Program-made: the position numbers and the translations under genes
Notes under the pieces: model-generated
Database searches by the model: none
What the model was told of the DNA's origin: nothing
The model's input: the letters and a program-made list of their open reading frames with translations, nothing else
Source: JARRKC01 sp037388505
GTDB lineage: Bacteria; Acidobacteriota; UBA6911; RPQK01; JAPXNP01
Assembly: GCA_037388505.1 (NCBI GenBank)
Contig: JARRKC010000029.1
Location: 1-64,000 of the forward strand
Direction of reading: 5' to 3'
DNA length: 64,000 bases
Shown: piece by piece, positions 15,809 through 24,156 of the stretch
Numbering within the stretch: position 1 is the stretch's first letter
How the letters are laid out: the number at the start of each line of letters is the position of its first letter

Positions 15809-17587
15809 CTAGGGCTGGGTCTCGAGCCAGGTCGGCACTTCCCAGGCGTCCGGCTGATTCGCTTCCAGTGGAGCATAGGTGATCTCGTTGGTGTGCGTGT
15901 CCTGCTGAACTCCGATTGCACTTACGCCGTAGTCGCATCGCAGACTCATGGAGCCGAGGAAATCCTGCCCGACCGACAGATCGGTCAATTCGTCGACGTA
16001 CTTCGCCAGCTGCTCCCGGGGACCGAGAGTGAAGTCGAAACTGCCCGCCAGAGCCCCTCCGTTCCCATCGTAGAGGTTGAGGGTGCAGGTATTGTCCACC
16101 CCATTCGGATTGTTCCAGGCGATGGCGTGGCGGGTGCTGGAATCCTGGTGAACCGGTGAGATCCAACTGGGGGACGTTGTCGACGGAACGAGAGAGACAC
16201 TCGGCAGGTTGCCGAGCTTCCATGAACCCAGTACGTTGAATGCGCCGGTGGAAGCGAAGGTCGTGGATGCGGCCTGAATCTCGTTCGACTGGGCGTGGTA
16301 TTCCTTTGTCTCCATGGGTTGCAGAGTGATCGTCCTCTCCTCGAGCAGGTTTGCGTCCGGTCCGTAGTAGCTGACAACGACGGAGATCGGATTCCGATCC
16401 CAGTTCGAAAGTTCATAGGTTGACGCACCGGGCGGGGATTGGGGCGCAAACTTTCGATTGGAAAGATCCACCGGACTGTATGTGTACTTTCCCCCTGAGT
16501 TGCCTATGATGAATCCCAGGCCTGTCGACGGCTCCACCTGGAAGCCCAGGAGCTTCGAATAGGTATCGACCCGCAGCTTGCCGAACGTGGAAATGGGACA
16601 TTGCAGGTTATCCGGGTTCAACTGGAGTCCCTTGAAAGATCGATCCCAATTGACCACGGCTCGACTGGTGCCGAAGGGCAAAGCGGAGACATGGCTGGCC
16701 GTCGGATCCTTGGAGTATCCAATCTTTTCCGTGTCAAAGGCCTCGGTGACCGGGTCGTAGGCCAACCCCTTGAAGGCGTTTCCGTCGAAGTACACGAGAC
16801 CGACGCGATTACCGAAGGCGAAGGCCCTGGAGTCCGTTCCGTACTGAGCGTCGAGCGAAGGCGGCGGCGTGAGCTGACCGAGCGCTGTCGAGGTGGTTTG
16901 CTGCGTTGAAAAGCTGTAGGTTCGCGCCTCCAGGGAATAGCCCTGAGTTTCAGCGAACATGGTCAACAGTCCGGAATCATAGTGCAGACTGGGCCGGATT
17001 CCTCCTTCGCTCCTGCTGAGGTAATTCGCTGACAGATTCAGATTGAGCTCGTTGAATTGAGAGAAACCACCGCTGCCGATGGTCGAGTGGAAGAGCCGGG
17101 GTCTAGACGAGGATTCGTCGAATCCCATGAGTACGACATCCTGCCCCGAAGTCGCGATCGACACATCGGAGTACATAGTGCCGGGCATCGTCTGGAAGTC
17201 GAGCCACGTGCCATTGGAGGCGTACCCGGCGTTCAGTGCGCCGCCTTCGACCACACCAAAGACAGTGCCGGGGAGACTCCCGGTCGTCGCGACATCGAGG
17301 CCGGTGAGTGGAGAACCCTGGGCCAACACGAACGTGCCCTGCGAAGTCGTCTGGACGAGGTCGTTCCCTGAGTTCGTCGTCGACGGGAGAAGGGCCAGTG
17401 TCGAGGCTAAGTCTCGACCCGCAGGAATCGCTACGAGAGCCTCACGATTCGCGATCGGGGTGACTTCTCCGACCCTTCCCTGCTCGATGGTGGGTTGTCC
17501 TCCGAACAGGACTCCACCTGAACAGGCGAATGACACTGCAACGAAAATCAACGTTTGGACTCTCGAATGGCGGTCTCTCTTCTTCAT
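15809..17587 (-). CDS. Large secreted protein of unknown function
   Basis: The protein has 592 residues from the ATG at 17587, where a signal peptide begins (MKKRDRHSRVQTLIFVAVSF, followed by a cysteine-containing lipobox-like ACSGG). Further upstream the open frame lacks protein character. The mature protein is beta-rich with repeated short strands (for example VVLMGFDESSSRPRLFHSTI and GLVYFDGNAFKGLAYDP), suggestive of a beta-propeller-like or lectin-like arrangement. The last 200 residues have an Ig-like look (NPISVVVSYYGPDANLLEE; HAIAWNNPNGVDNTCTLNLY). No catalytic motif or cell-wall anchor is seen. The gene stands alone. I do not recognise the family. Confidence 0.8.
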   Translation of the reverse strand: MKKRDRHSRVQTLIFVAVSFACSGGVLFGGQPTIEQGRVGEVTPIANREALVAIPAGRDLASTLALLPSTTNSGNDLVQTTSQGTFVLAQGSPLTGLDVATTGSLPGTVFGVVEGGALNAGYASNGTWLDFQTMPGTMYSDVSIATSGQDVVLMGFDESSSRPRLFHSTIGSGGFSQFNELNLNLSANYLSRSEGGIRPSLHYDSGLLTMFAETQGYSLEARTYSFSTQQTTSTALGQLTPPPSLDAQYGTDSRAFAFGNRVGLVYFDGNAFKGLAYDPVTEAFDTEKIGYSKDPTASHVSALPFGTSRAVVNWDRSFKGLQLNPDNLQCPISTFGKLRVDTYSKLLGFQVEPSTGLGFIIGNSGGKYTYSPVDLSNRKFAPQSPPGASTYELSNWDRNPISVVVSYYGPDANLLEERTITLQPMETKEYHAQSNEIQAASTTFASTGAFNVLGSWKLGNLPSVSLVPSTTSPSWISPVHQDSSTRHAIAWNNPNGVDNTCTLNLYDGNGGALAGSFDFTLGPREQLAKYVDELTDLSVGQDFLGSMSLRCDYGVSAIGVQQDTHTNEITYAPLEANQPDAWEVPTWLETQP

Positions 17588-17902
17588 GTCTGGCCCCCTA
17601 AGGCAGGTTGCGGAAGACGGGTTCGACTGAGGATCGCGGCGGGTAAGATCGATCCGACCACTCACCGACCGGCAGACAAGATAACCGTCTCCAAATCGGC
17701 CCATGGCTCCCCCTTCCTTGAACGAATCGCAATATGCAGGCGCGGAGTTTGCCAATCACGATAGACCAGGCTGCCAGAAATGTCAACTGGATTTGTCTAT
17801 TTGCCATCACTGTCAACCAGACATCCGCCCCTTCCTTCCTGCCGTCGTGAGCGCCTGAGCAGCACCTTCGCCTTGAAAATGACAGCCCGCCGGGAGAAAC
17901 TC
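17588..17902. other. Divergent intergenic region
   Basis: This 315-base spacer lies between the divergent secreted-protein gene and the PilZ gene and must hold both promoters. I could not assign a convincing -35/-10 pair on either strand. Both flanking frames remain open into it, but the translations carry no recognisable domain. Confidence 0.4.
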
Positions 17903-18256
17903 ATGGTTCACATGCTCAAGGATCGAAGGAAGTTCTACCGCTGGCAGACCTCGATCTCTTGTGTTTGCCGGGGGAACGGCTGCACGTTTACGGGAGAGAT
18001 TGAGAACCTATCACTCGGCGGAGCTCGGATCGTAAACCCGAGCAGCCTCCCGCCCGAAGGAATCGATCTGGACGTCGTCCTGCACCGCAGGGACTACAGC
18101 GTCAGCCTGAAGGCCCATGTCTTCTATGTTGAGGCGGAAGCGGCCGAAATGGCTTTCGGGATCGAATTCTATGGCACGCTCCACGAGAGGACCCAGAAGC
18201 TCCTCCCGCTCTTTAGACAGTATCTGAGCGAGGGTCAGCCGGGAGCCGTCCACTGA
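17903..18256 (+). CDS. PilZ-domain protein (probable c-di-GMP receptor)
   Basis: The protein has 117 residues from the ATG at 17903, which has GGGAG seven bases upstream. It contains the two PilZ signatures: the RxxxR-type stretch DRRKFYRWQ at the N-terminus and NLSLGGARI (the D/NxSxxG box), followed by the expected beta-barrel strands (GIDLDVVLHRRDYSVSLKAH) and FGIEFYG. PilZ proteins bind cyclic di-GMP and relay it to motility, exopolysaccharide or secretion machinery. No effector domain is fused, so it acts through an unknown partner. A 10-bp inverted repeat lies just after the stop and could stabilise the mRNA end. Confidence 0.88.
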   Translation: MVHMLKDRRKFYRWQTSISCVCRGNGCTFTGEIENLSLGGARIVNPSSLPPEGIDLDVVLHRRDYSVSLKAHVFYVEAEAAEMAFGIEFYGTLHERTQKLLPLFRQYLSEGQPGAVH

Positions 18257-18291
18257 AGTTTCGATTTGAGATTTGGGATTGTCGATTCGGA

Positions 18292-18550
18292 TTGAACCCG
18301 GAGACCGGAGGGATCCCGGGTTCAACCGTTTGACCGGTTCGGGGTTCAACGTTGGAGGCGTTCACGGCTCAACTCAACTTTCCAGATGTTCGAGGTTCAA
18401 GGATTCTTCGCCTCGTTTACTCCTTCCACCTCATCCACCCCGTCCGCCAAGTCGGACCTGTCTGACGAGTCCGACAGGTCAGACGCGTCTAAAGCGTCAG
18501 GCTGCGTCAGCCAGAATCACTAACCCGTTCTCCCGTCCCCCGGTTCTCCC
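18292..18550. repeat. Intergenic hairpins and low-complexity word repeats
   Basis: The 318-base convergent spacer after the PilZ gene carries no gene. It has a perfect 10-bp inverted repeat (TTGAACCCGG at 18292-18301 with CCGGGTTCAA at 18316-18325) and further GGTTCAA words. It then has a GTC-rich tract: GTCGGAC (18451-18457), GTCCGAC (18469-18475), GACCTGTC facing GACAGGTC, and GACGCGTC near 18482. Last comes a CCGTTCTCCCGTCCCCCGG tract nearly identical to one at 14.77 kb. The inverted repeats could act as a bidirectional terminator, although no T-run follows. Confidence 0.6.
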
Positions 18551-18574
18551 ATTCTCTTCGGACTCGGAACCCAC

Positions 18575-19348
18575 CTACGCATTCGCCTGGACCCGTTGGT
18601 TCTGAAAGCGGCGGACCAGAATCATCGCACCCCAGGTGATCGCCCCGACCATCAGCAAAAGGCCGAGGGCGTGGGTGCAGGTTGCGATCTGTTGGTCGTA
18701 GCGCAGAAGGCCGGTCTCATTCAGCAGGTACTCCCAATCGTGGAATCCATAGGGAGCCGTCCTGCCGGTATTGCCCCCGATCAACGGCAGAACGCCCGCG
18801 CGAGCATCGTTGATGTAGGGTGCAATGTCCACGAAATTCTCGCCGAACCACCAGAGGCAGATTGAGGCCCCGAAAGGATCCGCTCTCTTCCACAGCAGAG
18901 CCACTCCACAGATCATGGGCACGAGCAACTGTCCCAAGGTCCCGCCCAAGGTGGTAATGAACTTCCCGAAAGGCGAGAAGACGATGTGTCCGGCTTCATG
19001 GAAGGGCAGGTTGATGAGGTGGATGAAGCTTTGCCCGGCAGCATTCGAGGAGACCGGCGGCACGACGAGTGCCACCCCCCAGACGACGAGTACCGCGAGC
19101 AGTCCGAACCTCAAAACCGTCCCCCCGAGCCTTCCATCGCCCGGCATGTCCGTCGCCCATCCTGAGGAGAACTCCGAGCGTTCGGATTCCGCGCCTTCGG
19201 ACGGTGGCCGCCGTTGAGCGAGTTTGGCGGATTCCCCGAGAGCGCGAAGCGCCAGGTACTTCTCGACCACGATGCTGCAGCGGGGGCATTCGCTGAAAGC
19301 CTCTGCCCCCCGATGACCGCAACGGGGACAGACATAAACTGGCTCCAT
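18575..19348 (-). CDS. Membrane protein with N-terminal zinc ribbon and HEAGH motif (M50-like)
   Basis: The protein has 257 residues. The N-terminus has a double cysteine pair (CPRCGHRGAEAFSECPRC) typical of a zinc ribbon. It is followed by a charged linker and then several hydrophobic segments (FGLLAVLVVWGVALVV, LGQLLVPMICGVALLW, ALGLLLMVGAITWGAMILV). Between the first two segments is INLPFHEAGHIVFSPFGKF, an HExxH zinc-peptidase motif in the context found in M50-type intramembrane proteases. A second conserved site such as NPDG is not obvious, so peptidase activity is a hypothesis. It has no PDZ domain. The gene stands alone, convergent with the PilZ gene. Confidence 0.75.
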   Translation of the reverse strand: MEPVYVCPRCGHRGAEAFSECPRCSIVVEKYLALRALGESAKLAQRRPPSEGAESERSEFSSGWATDMPGDGRLGGTVLRFGLLAVLVVWGVALVVPPVSSNAAGQSFIHLINLPFHEAGHIVFSPFGKFITTLGGTLGQLLVPMICGVALLWKRADPFGASICLWWFGENFVDIAPYINDARAGVLPLIGGNTGRTAPYGFHDWEYLLNETGLLRYDQQIATCTHALGLLLMVGAITWGAMILVRRFQNQRVQANA

Positions 19349-19554
19349 AGTGAAGTCCTTGGCAGAAGCATAGCAGCCGGTTGAGACAGGTTCTGTGATC
19401 GTAATCTCAAAACTGAGGCTGGTGGAACGAGGATGCGGAAGAGCTCACGAAAGCAACTGCGAGGTGTTCTGAGATCCTGCGCCGACCTGTCGACGCTCCA
19501 CACCGACCCTTGCCGATGGCGCCGCAGGAGATCGGTTGATGCTACCCTGAGACG

Positions 19555-20430
19555 ATGCGCATCTCCCGCCGGCGCCTCCTTCAGTCGATGGTTGGGACCG
19601 GCCTTGGCCTGGCGACGGCCTCGGCAGGCGGGATCTCATACGGACACTGGGTGGAGACGGAATGGCTCGAGATTGTGCATCGTGAGCTCAACTTCGAGCG
19701 ACTCCCCTCGGGACTCGACGGGCTGCGGATTGCTCTGCTGGCGGACTTTCACCTCTATCCGAACACTCGGCTCGAGTACATTGAACAGTGCGTGGCCGCG
19801 GCTCAACGATTGCGGCCCGATCTCGTTCTGCTGGGTGGAGATTTCGTTCAGGCTACTGCTGAGGCCATTTTCGACCTGGCTCCGGTGCTTGCCAGACTGA
19901 GTTCGACCCTGGGCAGCTTCTGCATTCTGGGAAACCACGATTACTGGAAGGGCCGGGACATCGTCGAACAGGGGCTGCGGGAGTCCGGCCTACCGCTGCT
20001 CAGGAATGAAGGCCGGACGCTCGAATTCGGCCATGCGGCATTCTATCTTGCCGGAGTCGACGACTGTTGGGCAGGACAACCGGACCTCACAACGGCCATG
20101 GACGGACGGCAAGCCGGCACGTTTACGATCCTGCTCTCTCACGAGCCGGATCCGGCGTCCAGTTATGCCCTCGACGAACGGATCGCGCTCCAGTTGTCGG
20201 GCCACAGCCATGGCGGCCAGGTTCGTTTTCCTTTCATGGGTTCACCTTTCCTTCCGCCCTTTGGCCGCCGATACGACATGGGACTCTATCGGATCGGAAA
20301 CATGCTGCTGTACACCAATCGGGGAATCGGCGTCACCGCACCCATCCGGCTCAACTGCAGGCCGGAGCTCACCCTCTTCACCTTGAGAGCCGGCGCGAAG
20401 CCGGATCCCTCGCGGGTGGGAGCGCCGTGA
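19555..20430 (+). CDS. Tat-exported metallophosphoesterase (YaeI/YkuE-like)
   Basis: The protein has 291 residues. The N-terminus MRISRRRLLQSMVGTG resembles a twin-arginine signal, so it is probably exported folded with its metals. Calcineurin-like phosphoesterase motifs appear in order: ALLADFHL (variant of the D-x-H box), LLGGDFV, ILGNHDYW, LLSHEPD and SGHSHGGQVRFP. The last is the GHxH box with the GGQ extension of the YaeI/YkuE subgroup. Members hydrolyse phosphoester bonds in lipid-type substrates or unknown compounds; the substrate here is unknown. The stop codon overlaps the start of the next small gene (TGATG), implying translational coupling. Confidence 0.9.
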   Translation: MRISRRRLLQSMVGTGLGLATASAGGISYGHWVETEWLEIVHRELNFERLPSGLDGLRIALLADFHLYPNTRLEYIEQCVAAAQRLRPDLVLLGGDFVQATAEAIFDLAPVLARLSSTLGSFCILGNHDYWKGRDIVEQGLRESGLPLLRNEGRTLEFGHAAFYLAGVDDCWAGQPDLTTAMDGRQAGTFTILLSHEPDPASSYALDERIALQLSGHSHGGQVRFPFMGSPFLPPFGRRYDMGLYRIGNMLLYTNRGIGVTAPIRLNCRPELTLFTLRAGAKPDPSRVGAP

Positions 20431-20675
20431 TGAAGGATGAACCTCCCGACAACCGACTCGAGGTCTCGTGCTACGAAGGGTACAAGGCGGAAGAGCGACC
20501 GGCTCGCTTCCGGCTGGGCACTGTCTGGCACTCCGTCGAGGAAATCCTGGATCGCTGGTACGGTCCTCGAGACCGCTTCTTCAAGGTGCGCGCGGAAGAC
20601 GGCAACATCTACATTCTCTGCCGCCGGGAGGACGGCTGGTCACTCGTTTCGTACCGCCGAACGGGAGTTTACTGA
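20430..20675 (+). CDS. Small conserved hypothetical protein (DUF6504-like guess)
   Basis: The protein has 81 residues and starts at an ATG overlapping the phosphoesterase stop by one base. It is a soluble beta-rich protein: RLEVSCYEGYKAEERPARF, VWHSVEEILDRWYG, FFKVRAEDGNIYILCRREDG, WSLVSYRRTGVY. The pattern resembles small DUF6504-type proteins (a beta-barrel carrying an aromatic-rich surface), a comparison made from memory of the family pattern. There is no signal peptide. It is coupled to an exported phosphoesterase, but I cannot name a role. The 159 bases that follow show nothing I recognise. Confidence 0.7.
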   Translation: MKDEPPDNRLEVSCYEGYKAEERPARFRLGTVWHSVEEILDRWYGPRDRFFKVRAEDGNIYILCRREDGWSLVSYRRTGVY

Positions 20676-20834
20676 GCGTGGCCAGGGCTCTCAAGCTGCC
20701 GAGACAGCCCGCCTGAGCCTCCGAGGTGATCGTGTCCCGACAGCCGCTCGGTCCTTGAGCCAGAGGGGAGGCCTGCCGCAGACGCCAGTCGGGGTGCCGG
20801 GATTGCCGTCGTTCCCAGCTTCTTTCCCTCTGGA

Positions 20835-21470
20835 CTATCGGCGAAGATCCCGGATGTAGATATCCTTGAACATCATGTTCCCTTCGCCGCCCGAGTGGAG
20901 CTGGAGAGAAATATACCCGTCCGAGACCTGGGGACTCGGGTTGGTGTAATCGAGGATGCGCACACCGTTCAAATACGTGATGTAGCGGTTTCCTTCCACG
21001 ATCAGAAGAAACTCGTTCCAGTCGGTCGGTCGAATCAGGGACTCGAACTCCGGAGCAGGCCATGCCTCCCAGCCACGTCCGTCTCCATAGATGCCGCCTG
21101 TGTGATTTCCGACTTTGCGATCGATTTCGAACTGTCTGCCCTGACTGATATCGACCGTACCTGGACGGAAATCGGAATGGAAATAGACACCGCTGTTACC
21201 GTCGGCCAGGCACTTGAAACGCAGTGCCAGCTGGAAATCCGAGTATTGTTTCTCCGTGCGCAGGTAGCCGTATTGATCCGTGACTCCCTGCCCATGAATG
21301 ATGCCGTCAACGACTTCCCACTTCTCCTGGCCGACCTTGACCCATCCCGTCAGGTCCCGACCATTGAAGAGGGATTGCCAAACCGGTCCGGCGTCGGCCT
21401 CCTGCGCCAGAGCGCTCCCCACCAGCAGTGCGAGACTCAGCATTGAGATGACAAGCATGCTCTTTCTCAC
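20835..21470 (-). CDS. Secreted DUF1080 (3-keto-disaccharide hydrolase/LamG-like) protein
   Basis: The protein has 211 residues with a signal peptide (MRKSMLVISMLSLALLVGSA, cleaved near ALAQ). The mature domain is DUF1080 (PF06439), a concanavalin-like beta sandwich. Typical segments are WQSLFNGRDLTGW, WEVVDGIIHGQG, FQLALRFKCLADGNSGVYFH, WNEFLLIVEGNRYITYLNG and YISLQLHSGGEGNMMFKDIY. Members are secreted carbohydrate-active proteins, abundant in planctomycetes and acidobacteria, and some hydrolyse 3-keto-glycosides. It ends up 20 bases upstream of a threonine-dehydrogenase-like gene whose product reads into it on the same strand, but no functional link is evident. Confidence 0.9.
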   Translation of the reverse strand: MRKSMLVISMLSLALLVGSALAQEADAGPVWQSLFNGRDLTGWVKVGQEKWEVVDGIIHGQGVTDQYGYLRTEKQYSDFQLALRFKCLADGNSGVYFHSDFRPGTVDISQGRQFEIDRKVGNHTGGIYGDGRGWEAWPAPEFESLIRPTDWNEFLLIVEGNRYITYLNGVRILDYTNPSPQVSDGYISLQLHSGGEGNMMFKDIYIRDLRR

Positions 21471-21489
21471 TGTCCCGACTCCTTTCCCG

Positions 21490-22521
21490 TCACTCTTCGA
21501 CCCAGTTCAGGATGATCTTGCCGGAACGGCCGGATCGCATGACCTGGAAAGCTTCCTCGAACTGAGTGTAATCGAATCGATGCGTGATGACGGGGCTGAT
21601 ATCCAGTCCTGTCTGGATCATCGACTGCATGAGGTACCAGGTCTCGTACATCAACCTGCCGTAGATGCCCCGGATGGTCAACCCGTTGAAGATCACGGTG
21701 TTCCAGTCGATGGCCAGATCATGAGTGGGAATCCCCAGAAGCGCGATCTTGGCCCCATGACACATGTTCGCCAGCATGTCTTTGAAAGCCTGTCCGTTGC
21801 CGGACATCTCCAGTCCGACGTCGAAGCCCTCCTTCATGCCGAGTTCCTGCTGGACGTCGGCGATCGACTTCTCCCGGATATCCAGAGCCACCGTCGCTCC
21901 CATCTTCCGAGCGAGGTCCAATCGATAAGGGTTCAGATCGGTGATGACGACATAGCGAGCGCCGGCATGCTTGGCGATAGCCACGGCCATGAGACCGATC
22001 GGGCCGGCCCCGGTAATCAGCACGTCTTCGCCAAGCACCGGGAAAGACAGGGCACTGTGCGTCGCATTACCGAAGGGGTCGAAGACGCTCAGGATCTCCA
22101 TGGGGATGCGCGGATCCGCATGCCAGACGTTGGTGACGGGGATGGCAAGATACTCCGCGAAAGCGCCCGGGCGATTGACCCCTACTCCACTCGTCGATCG
22201 GCAAAGATGGCGCCGACCGGCCAGGCAGTTGCGGCAGCGGCCGCAGACGATATGACCTTCTCCGGAGACGATATCTCCGATTTCCAGATCGGTGACATTC
22301 TCGCCGAAATCGGCGACCGTTCCGACGAATTCGTGTCCCACCGTCATGGGCACGGGAATCGTCTTTCGAGCCCACTCATCCCAGTTCCAGATATGAACGT
22401 CGGTGCCGCAGATGGAGGCTTTATGGACCTTGATCAGGACATCGTTGATGCCGATCTCCGGAACCGGAACCTCCTGGAGCCGCAACCCCTCTGCCCGCTC
22501 GTGCTTGACGAGTGCCTTCAT
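21490..22521 (-). CDS. tdh: Zinc-dependent L-threonine 3-dehydrogenase-like alcohol dehydrogenase
   Basis: The protein has 343 residues if started at MKALVKHER (22521); two further in-frame ATGs lie up to seven codons upstream, and no ribosome-binding site decides between them. Features are catalytic zinc ligands in SICGTDVHIWNWDEWA and VGHEFVG, the structural zinc cysteines C-x2-C-x2-C-x7-C in VCGRCRNCLAGRRHLC, and the NAD-binding GAGPIGLMAVAIAKHAGA. The DVHIWNWDEWA stretch and the IYGRLMYETWYLMQSMIQTG region are characteristic of threonine 3-dehydrogenase, which oxidises threonine to 2-amino-3-ketobutyrate. No kbl (2-amino-3-ketobutyrate ligase) gene is adjacent, so threonine as substrate is inferred from sequence only. 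Confidence 0.88.
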   Translation of the reverse strand: MKALVKHERAEGLRLQEVPVPEIGINDVLIKVHKASICGTDVHIWNWDEWARKTIPVPMTVGHEFVGTVADFGENVTDLEIGDIVSGEGHIVCGRCRNCLAGRRHLCRSTSGVGVNRPGAFAEYLAIPVTNVWHADPRIPMEILSVFDPFGNATHSALSFPVLGEDVLITGAGPIGLMAVAIAKHAGARYVVITDLNPYRLDLARKMGATVALDIREKSIADVQQELGMKEGFDVGLEMSGNGQAFKDMLANMCHGAKIALLGIPTHDLAIDWNTVIFNGLTIRGIYGRLMYETWYLMQSMIQTGLDISPVITHRFDYTQFEEAFQVMRSGRSGKIILNWVEE

Positions 22522-22586
22522 GGTCGTCTGCATATGCTGCAATGATAGCTGATGGGGAGGAAGCGGGTGGAGATCAAGGATTTAGG

Positions 22587-22740
22587 GATTGAAGGATTGA
22601 GGGATTGAGGGATTGAGGGATTAAGGGATTGGGGATTGGGAGGCTGAGGGTTGGAGATTCTGGGAATGCCGGATTGAGAACGGGTGGAAGCTCCCCCTCC
22701 AAATCCTCAAGTTCCTCAATCCCCGAATCCCCTAATCTCG
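22587..22740. repeat. Tandem GATTGAGG octamers with inverted copies downstream
   Basis: Six consecutive octamers (GATTGAAG, three GATTGAGG, GATTAAGG, GATTGGGG) run from 22587 to 22634. They are followed by looser variants and then by octamers of the opposite orientation (CCTCAATC, CCCGAATC, CCCTAATC) at about 22714-22737. The two blocks can pair to form a long imperfect hairpin. The element occupies the divergent spacer between the threonine-dehydrogenase-like gene and the ABC permease gene, which otherwise has no recognisable content. Confidence 0.8.
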
Positions 22741-22805
22741 AGTTTCCCCGATTCTTCGGTCCGCCTTGAAGTTGGAGACGACTTCAGCAAAGATAGGCTC
22801 CTCTC

Positions 22806-23597
22806 GTGACATTTCTACTTTCTGTCTGGAGTCTCTGGAAACGGGAAATCGTGCGGTTCCTGCGTCAACGCAGTCGTGTCTTTGGCGCCCTGGCGCCGCC
22901 TCTGGGGATCTGGCTGCTGATCGGCTCGGGTCTCGGCTCCTCCTTTCACCTTCCCGGCGCTCAGTCGCAGATCAACTATCTGCAGTACTTCTTTCCCGGG
23001 ACCATCCTGCTCGTGATCCTGTTCACGGCCATCTTCTCGAGCATCTCCGTCATCGAGGATCGCAGGGAAGGGTTTCTGTTGTCCGTTCTGGTCGCCCCCA
23101 TCTCCCGTCAGGCCATCGTCTTGGGGAAGATCCTCGGTTCCACGAGCCTGGCGTTCGTCCAGGGGATCCTGCTGCTGTTCTTGAGTCCGCTGCTCGGAAT
23201 CGAGCTCAGCATCGAGAAGTTCATCCTGCTGTCTGTGGTCCTGTTGGTGGTATCGCTCGGTTTGAGCGCGCTGGGCTTCGCCGCGGCCTGGAAGACGGAA
23301 TCGATGGAGGGCTTTCACTCCGTCATGAACGTTCTGCTCTTTCCGATGTGGTTGCTGTCGGGCGCGGTCTTTCCGGCGGAGGGAGCGTTCACCTGGATCC
23401 GTTGGATCATGCGGGTCAATCCCCTTTACTACTCGCTGTCCGCACTCCAGGACCTGCTCCATCAGGAAGCGTCGCAGATTCAGAGTCAGATGGTCGGACT
23501 GGGTCCGGCCTTCGCCGTGACCGTCGTGTTCGGATTGACGATGATCGTCCTGTCAGTCTTCCTGGTGGCGCGCGGCAAGCTAACCGGCTACGAGTGA
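22806..23597 (+). CDS. ABC-2 type transporter permease
   Basis: The protein has 263 residues from a GTG at 22806. It is a six-helix inner-membrane ABC-2 permease (NodJ-like). It has an N-terminal amphipathic helix SLWKREIVRFLRQRSRVFG, FPGTILLVILFTAIFSSISV, then IEDRREGFLLSVLVAPISR (the coupling-helix region contacting the ATPase), FPMWLLSGAVFPAEG and the C-terminal helix VFGLTMIVLSVFLVARG. It must work with an ATP-binding subunit, but none is encoded next to it; upstream is only the repeat region. Its stop overlaps the DUF420 gene (ATGA). Such pairs often accompany cytochrome oxidase or heme/copper genes, so a role in respiratory-complex maturation is a guess. Confidence 0.88.
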   Translation: MTFLLSVWSLWKREIVRFLRQRSRVFGALAPPLGIWLLIGSGLGSSFHLPGAQSQINYLQYFFPGTILLVILFTAIFSSISVIEDRREGFLLSVLVAPISRQAIVLGKILGSTSLAFVQGILLLFLSPLLGIELSIEKFILLSVVLLVVSLGLSALGFAAAWKTESMEGFHSVMNVLLFPMWLLSGAVFPAEGAFTWIRWIMRVNPLYYSLSALQDLLHQEASQIQSQMVGLGPAFAVTVVFGLTMIVLSVFLVARGKLTGYE

Positions 23598-24013
23598 TGG
23601 ATATTCAGCAGCTGCCGACCTTGAATGCCGTTCTCAACGGCAGTGCGGCCGTGCTGATGTGCTGCGGATTTCTGCTGATTCGACGTCGCAGCGTTCACTG
23701 GCATCGCAATCTGATGTTGTCCGCCCTGGCCTGTTCCGCTCTCTTCCTGACGTCCTACCTGGTCTACCATTACTATACGGGTTCACACCCGTATCCCGGC
23801 CGTGGAGCGCTGCGGAATCTCTACCTGATGATCCTGTTGACGCACACGGTCCTGGCGGCCGCCCTCGTTCCGATGATCGCCTTGACGGTCTATAGAGCTC
23901 TCCGGGGTGATTTTGGCAGGCACCGCCGAGTGGCACGCTTCACCCTTCCTGTATGGCTATACGTGTCCGTAACCGGCGTGGTCATCTACCTGATGCTTTA
24001 CCGATTCGCTTGA
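23597..24013 (+). CDS. DUF420 membrane protein (CtaM/YozB-like)
   Basis: The protein has 138 residues, starting at the ATG that overlaps the permease stop. It has four membrane helices (LNAVLNGSAAVLMCCGFLLI; LMLSALACSALFLTSYLVYH; ILLTHTVLAAALVPMIALTV; PVWLYVSVTGVVIYLMLYRF). Conserved histidines are at VHWHRN, YHYYTG, THTVLA and the RHRR loop, the pattern of DUF420. A family member (CtaM) is needed for heme-copper oxidase maturation in Firmicutes. Overlap with the ABC permease suggests joint function. Confidence 0.85.
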   Translation: MDIQQLPTLNAVLNGSAAVLMCCGFLLIRRRSVHWHRNLMLSALACSALFLTSYLVYHYYTGSHPYPGRGALRNLYLMILLTHTVLAAALVPMIALTVYRALRGDFGRHRRVARFTLPVWLYVSVTGVVIYLMLYRFA

Positions 24014-24156
24014 GCGACACTTCACCGGAAGTGCGGCTGGAGCGGGACAACCCGTACAGTCATGCTCCGTAGCAACCTCGGGCAACGACTTTGCGGGTTC
24101 GAAACCCTGAAGACGAACCGCATGGTCAAAGGGCGTGTGACCAGGCGACATACGGA

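Noticed and set aside
17588..17755. N-terminal extension of the secreted 592-residue protein
   Set aside because: The 56 extra residues precede a clear signal peptide and are unlike coding sequence.
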